58,090 bases of DNA, taken from positions 1 through 58,090 of the forward strand of contig CAJCIO010000187.1 in assembly GCA_903970465.1 (NCBI GenBank), given 5' to 3'. Positions within the stretch are counted from its first letter, which is position 1. Each line of letters begins with the position of its first letter. This document shows, piece by piece, positions 23,247 through 31,746 of this stretch. The stretch is from Gammaproteobacteria bacterium. GTDB taxonomy: Bacteria; Pseudomonadota; Gammaproteobacteria; Pseudomonadales; Pseudomonadaceae. Under the pieces are notes generated by a model. The model was not told the DNA's origin, made no database searches, and was given only the letters and a program-made list of their open reading frames with translations. The translations under genes and the position numbers were made by a program.

Positions 23247-26143
23247 CGCGCCAGGTTGCCGTGCAGGCGGCGCAGCAGCGGTGGTTCGTCGAGACGCTGA
23301 GTATCGGCGGCGATGCGTGTGGTCCAGAAACCCAGGCCATGCCTTTGCGCGCACTCGCTGGCCTGAGCGAGCAAGCCCTGCAGGCGTTCGGTGCTGGGCG
23401 GCAGGCCTTGGCGGCGCAGCAGTTGTGCCTGTACGCGCAGCAACTCCGGCACGTACCACAACTCTTCGCGGCTGCGCACCAGCGTCAGGGTTTCTTCGAG
23501 CATTTCCAGGCCCAGCTCTTCCAGCCCCAGCAACGCCAGGCCTTGGGCGTATTCGCAGCGCAGCAGGCTGTAGAGCGGCGAATGGCCCTGATCGCGCAGC
23601 TGGTTCAAGGCTTCGCCGAGCTGCGGCACGCCGGCCTGCGGTGCGCCATCGCGAATCGCCAGAATGCTGTCGAAGCAGCGTGCCAGTTGCCGCCACAGGT
23701 GCAGCTCGCGGCCCTGGCTGCTGTCCTTTAACAGGGTCATCAATTGCCGGGTCTTGTGCAGGCTGCCGACCATCAGGGTGATGGGGATGGCGCTCAGGCA
23801 CAGGGTGTACCACAGGCTGGCGGGGTGGCAAAGGTTGATGGCGTCCTGGACGTTGGCATCGACGGTGAGCAGCGCCTGACCGACGTTGCCTTCGAGCAGT
23901 TGCACCTGGGCCAGCAGCGAGCGCGCGGCAATGCGCTGGTCGAAATGCATTTCCACCAGGTGCGAGCGGGCGCACAGCGGGGAGCTCAGGGCTTGCGCGA
24001 CGGCCTGGCGTGCACCGGCCAGATCGGCCATGTAGAACAGCGGCACAGCGCGCATGCGCATCCCTAGCATCTGCCGGTCGCTCTGCAACGGCTCGCGTGC
24101 ATGGGTCAGAAACTGTTCGGCCAGGGTCAGCGCCTGGCGATGCTGGTTGGTGCAGATGCGGTCGTTCCACAGGCCCCAGATCGCGCGCAGGGCGCTGTCG
24201 GTGTCGCCCAGTGCGTCGGCGTCAATGCGCACTTGGGCCCAGGCTTCGCGCATCTGGCTGCTGGCGCCATAGGTGAGCATCAACAAGCTGGCGCTGACCG
24301 TCAGCAGGCGCATGCGTTGGTGTGCCGTGACCGGCGGCGCCAGTGGGGCTTTGCGCAGGCCTTGCTTGACCCACTCGTGGCATTCACCGATCAGCGACAG
24401 GCGCAACAGCAGGGGCGCGCTCAACAAGGTCAGCTCGACTGCCAACGGACGATCGCCGGTTTCGGCATAGGCCCACTGGAGCGCGCCGCGCAGGGTGTCG
24501 ATCTCCACCGCGTTCTGGTTGAGCCAGTGCTCGGGGCGCAGGCGGTCCAACTGTTGGTTGGCGAGGTGCATGAGCTTCAGCGCCCACAGGGCGTGGCGAT
24601 GGAACACCACGCGACCGTCGCCGGCCTCCTCGAGTTTTTGCACGGCGTACAGGCGCGTGGTTTCGAGCAACCGATAGCGTTTGCCATGGGGGTGTTCGGC
24701 CAGGCTCAGCAGCGATTTGTCGATCAGGCTTTCGAGCAGCGGCAGGGCATCGCGGACATCGTCCAGGCCGATATCGATGACCGCCTTGACTGCCTCCAGG
24801 CTGAACGAACCCTTGAACACCGCCAACTGTTGCAGCAGGGCCTGCTCGTCAGGGCTGAGCATGGCGTAGGTCCAGTCCAGCGCGGCACTCAACGAGCGCT
24901 GGCGCGCCAGGGCGGTGCGTCGGCCAGTCATCTGCAAGCGAAAGCTGCCATCCAGCAGGCCGACCAGATCGTGCAGGCCGAACGCACGCACTCGCGCCGC
25001 TGCCAGTTCTATGGCCAGGGGGTTGCCGTCGAGCTTGCGGCAGATACAGGCGATGTCATCGAGGTCGCCGCTATTGAAGACAACATCGGCATCGAAGCCG
25101 CGCACCCGTTGCATGAGCAATTGCATCGCCGGGTAATGCTCGACGTCTTCGAGGCGCAACCGCTGGTGCTCGGCAGGGGCCGGCAAGGGCGCGAGTTCAT
25201 GTACGTACTCACCGGCGGCGCGCAGCGGTTCGCGGCTGGTGACCAGCACGTGAATACGCGGGTTGTGCCGCAGCAAGGTTTCTACCGCCAGCGCGGTGGG
25301 CTCCAGCACGTGCTCGGCGTTGTCGAGCACCAGCAGCAGGTGGCTGTCGCCGAGGGTGTCGGCCAGTTCCTGTAAGGGGTTGGCCGTTTCGGTAGCGATG
25401 CCCAGCGCGCAGGCGATCATGCCTTGCACCGGTTGCGGGCCGTCGATAGGCGCCAGGTCGATGAAGCGCACGCCGTCGGCAAAGTTCGCTTGCAAGCGGT
25501 CGGCGAGGGCCAGGGCCACGGTGGTCTTACCCATGCCTGGGGCGCCTGTGAGGGTCAGGAGACGATGCATCTGAAGATGCGTGCTCAGGGTTTCGATCAG
25601 GGCTTCGCGGCCGACCGCGGTGACAGCACTGGGCATGCCCTGGGCCGTGGTACTGGCGATCGTCAATGGCGCCATGGGCTGCGGGGCGCTCGCAATCGCC
25701 AACGGTGCTGGGGTTGTCGGTGCTGCGGTTATCGGCGTTTCGGGAGCACACGCCATCGGCGCACTTGGCGCGGTACGCAAAGGCGCGCTGAAGCGGTAAC
25801 CGCGGCCCGGCACGGTGCTGATACAGGGCAGGTCTCCTTCGACGCTGAGCACCCGCCGCAGGCTGACGATCTGCGCGCGCAGATTGCACTCCTCGACCAC
25901 CGCCCGTGGCCAGGCCAAGGCCAGCAATTCCTGTTTTTCGAACAGCTCGCCCGGACGGCTGGCCAGGGCCACCAGCAGGGCCATGGCGCGGCTGCCGACA
26001 TTCACCGGCTGACCGTCGCGCAACAGCAGATGCTGGCGCGAGTACAACGCGAAGGGGCCGAAACACAGCGGTGTTTCGGCCTGGTCGAGGCGCTCGGGAA
26101 TGCGGTCGATGGAAGTTGCAGAGGTCGGCGTATGAGCGTTCAT
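23243..26143 (-). CDS. Winged-helix/ATPase regulator next to the T3SS
   Basis: A 966-residue cytoplasmic protein. Residues about 25-120 are an OmpR/PhoB-type winged helix (VNVGSRAMALLVALASRPGELF, then NLRAQIVSLRRVL and PGRGYRFSAPL). Residues 200-520 form a STAND/AAA-like ATPase with P-loop GAPGMGKT and Walker B LLLVLDNAEHV. The rest is helical and TPR-like. Such proteins combine DNA binding with nucleotide-controlled signalling (AfsR/MalT-like layout with an N-terminal OmpR domain). Placement right against sctU suggests it controls the T3SS. No phosphorylation domain is present. Confidence 0.8.
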   Translation of the reverse strand: MNAHTPTSATSIDRIPERLDQAETPLCFGPFALYSRQHLLLRDGQPVNVGSRAMALLVALASRPGELFEKQELLALAWPRAVVEECNLRAQIVSLRRVLSVEGDLPCISTVPGRGYRFSAPLRTAPSAPMACAPETPITAAPTTPAPLAIASAPQPMAPLTIASTTAQGMPSAVTAVGREALIETLSTHLQMHRLLTLTGAPGMGKTTVALALADRLQANFADGVRFIDLAPIDGPQPVQGMIACALGIATETANPLQELADTLGDSHLLLVLDNAEHVLEPTALAVETLLRHNPRIHVLVTSREPLRAAGEYVHELAPLPAPAEHQRLRLEDVEHYPAMQLLMQRVRGFDADVVFNSGDLDDIACICRKLDGNPLAIELAAARVRAFGLHDLVGLLDGSFRLQMTGRRTALARQRSLSAALDWTYAMLSPDEQALLQQLAVFKGSFSLEAVKAVIDIGLDDVRDALPLLESLIDKSLLSLAEHPHGKRYRLLETTRLYAVQKLEEAGDGRVVFHRHALWALKLMHLANQQLDRLRPEHWLNQNAVEIDTLRGALQWAYAETGDRPLAVELTLLSAPLLLRLSLIGECHEWVKQGLRKAPLAPPVTAHQRMRLLTVSASLLMLTYGASSQMREAWAQVRIDADALGDTDSALRAIWGLWNDRICTNQHRQALTLAEQFLTHAREPLQSDRQMLGMRMRAVPLFYMADLAGARQAVAQALSSPLCARSHLVEMHFDQRIAARSLLAQVQLLEGNVGQALLTVDANVQDAINLCHPASLWYTLCLSAIPITLMVGSLHKTRQLMTLLKDSSQGRELHLWRQLARCFDSILAIRDGAPQAGVPQLGEALNQLRDQGHSPLYSLLRCEYAQGLALLGLEELGLEMLEETLTLVRSREELWYVPELLRVQAQLLRRQGLPPSTERLQGLLAQASECAQRHGLGFWTTRIAADTQRLDEPPLLRRLHGNLAR

Positions 26144-26390
26144 AGCGAAAAGCCTTCTGTCCTGGCGGCCGTGTCCAATAGTGAACAGGCACTGTTTATT
26201 GTCCTGCAGTCGGTTGGCTGTGCTTGCGAATTGCGCAGTGCACCATCGATGGGCAAGTGTTGCGGGATGACGTTAGGAAGCCCCAGTGGATTAACGGTCA
26301 AGTGAAAAGTTGTTTAAATTTATAGCAGAATATGTGCCATTTGTTACAAATAAGCAGGGGAGGTGGAGTGTTGCACTCCTGAGGCTGCAA

Positions 26391-26412
26391 ATTTGCGTGG
26401 CATGTCGCAAAT
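26391..26412. promoter_or_regulatory. Inverted repeat ATTTGCG-N8-CGCAAAT
   Basis: Perfect 7-bp arms with an 8-bp spacer, a 15-bp half-site spacing. It lies about 250 bp upstream of the regulator gene. It could be an operator; no protein can be assigned. Confidence 0.35.
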
Positions 26413-26496
26413 GTAGCAAGGGGGCCTGCCCCCGATGAACTTTCAGACGTGGAGGTGTCCGCAAATCCATCGAGGCCAAGCCCCCTCCCTACACAC
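26411..26496. repeat. REP pair (BIME), second sequence class
   Basis: TGTAGCAAGGGGGCCTGCCC at the left and GGCCAAGCCCCCTCCCTACA at the right are inverted copies of a Pseudomonas REP variant, separated by about 40 bp. Confidence 0.7.
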
Positions 26497-26506
26497 AAGT
26501 GTTACC

Positions 26507-27850
26507 TCAGTCGCGAGTGGCGTGTGCCCAGCGCAGGTCCTGACGTGGGGCTTTGATCTTGATCCGCGACTTGGCCTTGGTCAGCGTCGGTTCATGGACC
26601 GGTTCCGGATCGCGCAGGAAGCTCATCATCACCGCACTCAACGCATACAGCCCGGTGAATGCCCAGACCACGCCGCCCAAGCCGAAGCTTTCATTGAAGA
26701 TCGCCACCACCGCCGGCCCGACCCAGGTCGAAGCGCCTGCCCCCAAGCTCAGCACCGAGAGCGCCGCAGCCTTGTTTTGCGGCGCCAGCGCGGGTGCCAG
26801 GGCAGACAGCGGCACGAAGCACGCCAGCGTCAGGCCATAGAACGCGCCGAACACCGAGGCCAGCATGAAGTTGTGCGGAAACGCCTGGGGCATGAAGAAG
26901 AACAGCGGCGTACTGATGGTGCTGCCCACCGCGCCGAGCCATAGGATGGTGTTGCGATAACCGATGCGCGTGCTGATCACACTGGAAGTGAGATTGCCGA
27001 TGATGTTGAACACGAAGACGATGGTCAGCAGGCGCAGCCATTGCTCCAGGGTGAAGCCGATGGTGTCCATGAAGAACCCGGGCATCACGATGAGGAAACC
27101 GAACATCGACGAGGTATTGATGATCCGCACCAGGCCCACCAGGCTGACCTTGGGGTTGGTCCACATGATCGTGATGTTCTTGGTCATCGAGCGCAGCGGT
27201 TTCTCGCCCTCGGGGGCCAGGCGGCGCATGCCGTGAGCGTCACGCATGCCGATCAGTCCGACCAACCCACCGAACACCACCAACGCAAATGACAGCCAGA
27301 ACGTCTGCAGAGCACCAATCAGCGGAATGGCGAAACTCGCCACCAGCGAACCCAGGGTCGGCAGGCCGGCGGCGTAGGCCACCCAGAACCAGCCGACCGC
27401 CAGGCCCATCTTGCGCGACGGAGTCGCGGCCGCAATCCACACCAGAAAGCCGTAGGCGAACAGCGGGTAGCCGAAGCCGCGCAGACCGTAGGTGAGCAGG
27501 ATCATCGGGTAACTGACTTTCTCCAGACCGTAGATCAGGAACAACGTTTCGAACACGCTCCAGATCAGCAGGCCCAGCATCATCACGCGCTTGGGGCCCC
27601 AGAGGCTTGAAAGAGCGCCGGCCAGCCAGGAAGAGATCGCCACGGTCACGCCATACAGGGTGAAGACCACCGCGATGCGATCTTCGGCCATGCCGTGATC
27701 ACTGAGAAAGGGGGAGAGGTAACCGAGTTCGACACCGTCGCCGATCATGAAGATCAGCAGGCCGACAAAACCCCAGAACATGGGGTAGGGAATGCCCAGC
27801 ATCTTGCAGAAGCGGGAGAGGGGGGTATCTGGAGTGGATTGATCGCTCAA
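26507..27850 (-). CDS. MFS transporter, polyol-permease (RbtT/DalT) type
   Basis: A protein of about 447 residues with 12 predicted membrane helices. The opening (PYPMFWGFVGLLIFMIGDGVELGYLSPFL, in parts) and the strings YGLRGFGYPLFAYGF and VRIINTSSMFGFLIVMP parallel Klebsiella RbtT, a ribitol permease. The expected role is proton-coupled uptake of a polyol or related compound. No polyol dehydrogenase gene is nearby. I prefer a TTG start at 27850, with AAGGA eight bases upstream; GTG 27856 is also possible. Confidence 0.75.
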   Translation of the reverse strand: MSDQSTPDTPLSRFCKMLGIPYPMFWGFVGLLIFMIGDGVELGYLSPFLSDHGMAEDRIAVVFTLYGVTVAISSWLAGALSSLWGPKRVMMLGLLIWSVFETLFLIYGLEKVSYPMILLTYGLRGFGYPLFAYGFLVWIAAATPSRKMGLAVGWFWVAYAAGLPTLGSLVASFAIPLIGALQTFWLSFALVVFGGLVGLIGMRDAHGMRRLAPEGEKPLRSMTKNITIMWTNPKVSLVGLVRIINTSSMFGFLIVMPGFFMDTIGFTLEQWLRLLTIVFVFNIIGNLTSSVISTRIGYRNTILWLGAVGSTISTPLFFFMPQAFPHNFMLASVFGAFYGLTLACFVPLSALAPALAPQNKAAALSVLSLGAGASTWVGPAVVAIFNESFGLGGVVWAFTGLYALSAVMMSFLRDPEPVHEPTLTKAKSRIKIKAPRQDLRWAHATRD

Positions 27851-27856
27851 TGTCAC

Positions 27857-28332
27857 GTTCCTTGTTGTTGCACGGCGTTGGCGTACGCCGAATGAATGGC
27901 CTCTATGAGGTTGTTGGGCAGACTCGATGACACGGCGATCCGCAGGGTGTGCGGTCGGGGCGAGCGAGCAAAATGACAACCGTTGCAGGATCGCCGAGGG
28001 TCGACGTCCGGTGCCCTGTGAATCTATGTTTTTTATAGATGTTCGAGCAGGTTGCCCTTTTGTTATCGCACCTGAACCGGTTCAGCGCAACCGCCGGGAA
28101 GGCTCTAGGGTGCGACATTGCGCCCGGTTGTCGGCGCTGCAGGCCAGTGGGGGTGGGGGCTAAGGATGTTTCAAATAATTTCAAAAAAAGTGGCATTTGG
28201 CCTTGGTCTTTACATAGGGGAAACCATTCCCGAGAAAAACGTAAGTATCGTAAATCGTCTTTCAGTGCGGATGATTCTCACTAACATGAGTGACTTCGCG
28301 CCGTTCGCGGTGCCTGGTTATCAGGATCTGCC
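27857..28332. promoter_or_regulatory. Divergent region between the MFS and TonB-receptor genes
   Basis: A 476-bp region. It holds a perfect palindrome at 28072-28085 and an AT-rich stretch near 28165-28260 that should contain the receptor promoter. A GATGATTCTCAC motif at 28268-28279 weakly resembles part of a Fur box. No gene is seen. Confidence 0.45.
28072..28085. promoter_or_regulatory. LacI-type operator candidate CTGAACCGGTTCAG
   Basis: A perfect 14-bp palindrome with a central CG, as in LacI/GalR-family operators. It is about 220 bp upstream of the MFS start. Confidence 0.4.
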
Positions 28333-30294
28333 ATGTCTCGTTTTCTTGCTCGTTCCACCCTGGCGCTTGGCTGCTGCTCGCTCTACAGCGTTGCTGTCAG
28401 TGCCGAAAACACCCCCGTGGAATTGCCCACCCAAGTGGTTACCGCCTCGGGCTTCAGTCAGCAACTCAAGGATGCACCCGCTTCCATCACGGTGATCAGC
28501 CACGAGCAACTGGCCAGCAAATCCTATCGCGATGTCACCGATGCGTTGCGCGATGTACCCGGGGTAGAGGTCACCGGCGGCGGCAGTACCAGTGATATCA
28601 GGATCCGCGGCATGTCGTCGCTGTACACGCTGATCCTGGTGGACGGCAAGAGGCAGGACTCACGGGCCACGCGCCCGAACAGCGACAACTCCGGCATCGA
28701 GCAGGGTTGGTTGCCGCCGCTGGCCGCCATCGAGCGCATCGAGGTAGTGCGCGGACCGATGTCATCGCTGTATGGCTCCGATGCCATGGGTGGGGTGATC
28801 AATGTGATCACCCGCAAGGTCGGGCAAGAGTGGTACGGCAATGTTCGCAGTGAACTGACCGTGCAAGAGCGCTCCCATTCGGGCAATGCGAATAACACCG
28901 ATGTGTTCGCCGCCGGGCCGCTGATCGATGGGCTGCTCGGTTTGCAACTCTATGGCCAGCGTAATCGGCGCGAGGAGGATGGCTTCATCAAGGGGTTCAA
29001 GGAGCAGTCCACCGACAGCGGCACTGCCAAGCTGGCGCTGACCCCGGACGCTTTCAACACGATCATGCTGGAGGGCGGGCACACCCTGCAGCAACGCGAC
29101 AGCCACCGCGGGCGTGCGGGGTCCAAGGATGATCACAACAATTATGCGCGCACCCACGTCGCCCTGAGCCATTCCGGGCGTTGGGACGTGCTGCACAGCG
29201 ACAGTTATATCCAGGCCGATCGCAGCACCAACCCCGGCCGTGAGATGGACTTGCGGACCACGTTGGTGAACTCGCAAATGTCGTACTTCGGCGATCGCCA
29301 CATCACCACCGTTGGTGGCCAATACCTGTACGAAGACCTGACCGACATGGGTAATCAATTGGAGGCGGGCGCGGGCCTGAGCACGCTGACGCGGTGGTCC
29401 TGGGCGCTGTTCGCCGAGGATGAATGGCGTCTCACCGAGGACTTCGCACTGACTGCCGGGTTGCGCCTGGATCAGGACCAGAACTACGGCGGCCACTGGT
29501 CGCCTCGGCTGTATGGGGTCTATCACCTGAACAGCCAATGGACCGTCAAGGGCGGGGTGTCCACCGGCTATCGTTCGCCGGATATCCGCGCGGCCGTCGA
29601 CAACTGGGGGCAGATCACTGGCGGCGGTGGCGACCCGGCGATTATCGTCGGCAATTCAAAGCTCAAGCCCGAAACGACCGTCAGCCAGGAGCTGAGCGTG
29701 ATCTGGGATGGCCAGCAAGGAATCAGCGCTGGCCTCACCCTGTTTCGCACCGACTTCAAGGACAGGATTACCTCGCAGCGACGCTGCATCGACAGCACCG
29801 GCAACGCCTCGGGCCAGTGCATGATTGGCAGCACCGCCTACAAGTTCATCAGTGACCGCATCAACATCGATCAGGCGCAGTTGCAGGGCATCGAGGCGAC
29901 CCTGGATTGGCAACTCTCAGAACGCCTGTCGCTGGCCAGCAACTACACCTTCACAGGGTCCGAGCAGCAGACGGGCGCGCTAAAAGGCAAACCGCTGAAC
30001 GACACGCCGCGGCACATGTACAACACCACGCTGAACTGGCGCACCACCGAGCGGCTGGCCTCCTGGACACGGGTGAACTACCGTTCCAGCGGCCTGGAGT
30101 ATCTGCGCAATGGGGATTCCGAATACACGCCGGCCTACACCTTTGTCGACTTGGGTGCGACCTACAAAGTGACACCTGATCTGAAGCTGCTTGCCGGGGT
30201 TTACAACGTGTTCGACAAGCAGATCGGCTACGACGAATACCACAAAGTGCTGGATGGTCGACGTTACAGCGTGGGGGTCGATTGGGCGATTTGA
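28333..30294 (+). CDS. TonB-dependent outer-membrane receptor, CirA/FepA-like
   Basis: A 653-residue receptor. The signal peptide ends near ALA/VSA-E (residues 1-24). The TonB box is probably PTQVVTASG. The plug domain (about 40-160) has RIRGMSSLYTLILVDGKRQ and VEVVRGPMSSLYGSDAMGGVINV-type text. A 22-strand barrel follows and ends in an aromatic-free VGVDWAI. Length and plug motifs fit the colicin I/catecholate group (CirA). The likely cargo is an iron-siderophore complex. No transport genes flank it. Confidence 0.85.
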   Translation: MSRFLARSTLALGCCSLYSVAVSAENTPVELPTQVVTASGFSQQLKDAPASITVISHEQLASKSYRDVTDALRDVPGVEVTGGGSTSDIRIRGMSSLYTLILVDGKRQDSRATRPNSDNSGIEQGWLPPLAAIERIEVVRGPMSSLYGSDAMGGVINVITRKVGQEWYGNVRSELTVQERSHSGNANNTDVFAAGPLIDGLLGLQLYGQRNRREEDGFIKGFKEQSTDSGTAKLALTPDAFNTIMLEGGHTLQQRDSHRGRAGSKDDHNNYARTHVALSHSGRWDVLHSDSYIQADRSTNPGREMDLRTTLVNSQMSYFGDRHITTVGGQYLYEDLTDMGNQLEAGAGLSTLTRWSWALFAEDEWRLTEDFALTAGLRLDQDQNYGGHWSPRLYGVYHLNSQWTVKGGVSTGYRSPDIRAAVDNWGQITGGGGDPAIIVGNSKLKPETTVSQELSVIWDGQQGISAGLTLFRTDFKDRITSQRRCIDSTGNASGQCMIGSTAYKFISDRINIDQAQLQGIEATLDWQLSERLSLASNYTFTGSEQQTGALKGKPLNDTPRHMYNTTLNWRTTERLASWTRVNYRSSGLEYLRNGDSEYTPAYTFVDLGATYKVTPDLKLLAGVYNVFDKQIGYDEYHKVLDGRRYSVGVDWAI

Positions 30295-30360
30295 CAGCCT
30301 GCTGCGTGTACCTGGACGCTGAGCATCTGCGTCGACGACTTGAGCGAAAGGGGTATGCCC

Positions 30361-31530
30361 TCAGAGCCCTTCCACAAAACCGCGAATGCGTCGACACGCC
30401 TCGGTCAGCTTGTCGTCCCCCAAGGTAAACGACAGCCTTACAAAACCTGCTGCCGGCGCGCCGAAAGCTTCAGCATCCAGCACCGCCACGCCTGTTTCGC
30501 GGAACAGCCGCCAGGCGAAGTCCAACGAGCTGAGGCCGGTGCGGCGCACGTCCACCAGCACGAACATGCCGGCGTCGGGTTTGAGCACGCTCAGATGGGG
30601 GCAGTCACCGAGGCTGGCGATCACCAAGTCGCGACGACGGCGATAGACCGCGCGCATCTGTGTGGTGACTTGATCGTGACAGTCAAGCGCCGCCAGTGCC
30701 GCAGTCTGCAGGAAGCCCGGCAAACCATAGGTCATGCACAGCATCAGGGTTTCGATATGGCCGATCAGCCCGGGCTCCGCGATCACCCAGCCAACCCGCC
30801 ACCCGGTCATGGCGTGGGACTTGGACAGGCTGGCGACCACTACGCAGCGCTCGGCCATGCCCGGCACAGCGGCGAGGCTGAGGTGGGCGGTGTCGTAAGT
30901 GAGGCTTTCGTAGACCTGGTCTTCGATGATCCACAGGTCGTGAGCGATCGCCAGTTCGGCCAGCGCCTGCACCTCGCTTGCATCGAGCACCACGCCGGTG
31001 GGGTTGTTCGGGTTGGCGAGAAAGATCGCCCGAGTGCGAGGGGTGATGGCGGCGTTGACCGCGTGCGGATCGAGTCGAAAGCCGTTGGCAGCCGGGCAGG
31101 GCACCCGCACCAGTGTCGCCCCGGACGCCTGGATGGTGGCTTCGTAAGTCACATACATCGGCTCCAGGACGATGACTTCATCGCCTGGCTGCAACAGGCA
31201 CATTGAGGTGGCGAACAATGCATTTTGTGCGCCGACTGCGGTGCACACGTTCTCGGCCGCCATTGGCCGCTGCCAGAGCTCGGCGTAACGTGTGGCCAGC
31301 GCTTGGCGCAATGCCGGGCGTCCGGGAATTTCGGCGTAGTGGGTATCTCCAGCATGCAGCGCCTGCACCGCAGCCTCGGTGATGGCTGCTGGCGTGGCGA
31401 AATCCGGATCGCCGATGCTCAGCACGATCACATCGCGCCCTTCGCGCTCGGCCACCACCGCGGCGTGGTGAATGTCCCAGGCGGCGACGCCTTTGCCGGC
31501 GATGCGGTCGGTGAACGGGGAATAGCGCAT
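30361..31530 (-). CDS. Aminotransferase class I/II, AruH-like
   Basis: A 389-residue PLP enzyme. It opens with MRYSPFTDRIAGKGVAAWDIH, which parallels P. aeruginosa AruH (arginine:pyruvate aminotransferase). The PLP lysine is in SLSKSHAMTGWRVGW, and the NPNNPTG loop is present. By analogy it may transaminate arginine, but the partner gene aruI is not adjacent, so the substrate remains open. Confidence 0.8.
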   Translation of the reverse strand: MRYSPFTDRIAGKGVAAWDIHHAAVVAEREGRDVIVLSIGDPDFATPAAITEAAVQALHAGDTHYAEIPGRPALRQALATRYAELWQRPMAAENVCTAVGAQNALFATSMCLLQPGDEVIVLEPMYVTYEATIQASGATLVRVPCPAANGFRLDPHAVNAAITPRTRAIFLANPNNPTGVVLDASEVQALAELAIAHDLWIIEDQVYESLTYDTAHLSLAAVPGMAERCVVVASLSKSHAMTGWRVGWVIAEPGLIGHIETLMLCMTYGLPGFLQTAALAALDCHDQVTTQMRAVYRRRRDLVIASLGDCPHLSVLKPDAGMFVLVDVRRTGLSSLDFAWRLFRETGVAVLDAEAFGAPAAGFVRLSFTLGDDKLTEACRRIRGFVEGL

Positions 31531-31746
31531 GAGTGATCCATCTCTGCAAAGTCGAAAAAAGTCGGGGAGGCCCGGTCGAGAGGGCTAACCATAGGAGAGG
31601 TGTGGCGGTTGTTCAATAGACGCAAGCCTTGTTGCGATCGACTTGCGGGCGCATAACCGATGTTTATCGGGCGCACGACGCCCTCGGCGAATTCGCGCGC
31701 TCGAACACACTGTCTGCGCCAGCCCGTCGCATCGGCTGGCTTTGAT
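31531..31746. other. Intergenic region between two leftward genes
   Basis: The 216-bp spacer must contain the promoter of the aminotransferase gene and the end of the sigma-54 activator gene. No strong motif was seen. Confidence 0.4.

Larger units (their letters stand above)
26144..26506. promoter_or_regulatory. Upstream region of the regulator, with inverted repeats and a BIME
   Basis: This 363-bp gap between the MFS gene and the regulator is AT-rich around 26300-26345. It contains a degenerate direct-repeat box on the minus strand (26300-26317), a hairpin GGAGTG-TTG-CACTCC (26365-26379), an inverted repeat ATTTGCG-N8-CGCAAAT (26391-26412) and a REP pair. Confidence 0.5.

Noticed and set aside
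22188..24170. Leftward open frame of 660 codons across sctU and the regulator
   Set aside because: It runs antisense to sctU, has low-complexity His/Gln/Arg content and crosses two well-supported genes.
28165..28183. TTTCAAAT-N2-TTTCAAAA before the TonB receptor gene as a third regulator box
   Set aside because: The heptamers differ from the T3SS boxes at the CAC core and lie in AT-rich DNA where such repeats arise by chance.
28268..28286. Fur box before the CirA-like receptor gene
   Set aside because: Only the first part (GATGATTCTCAC) resembles the consensus; match too weak to list as a site.
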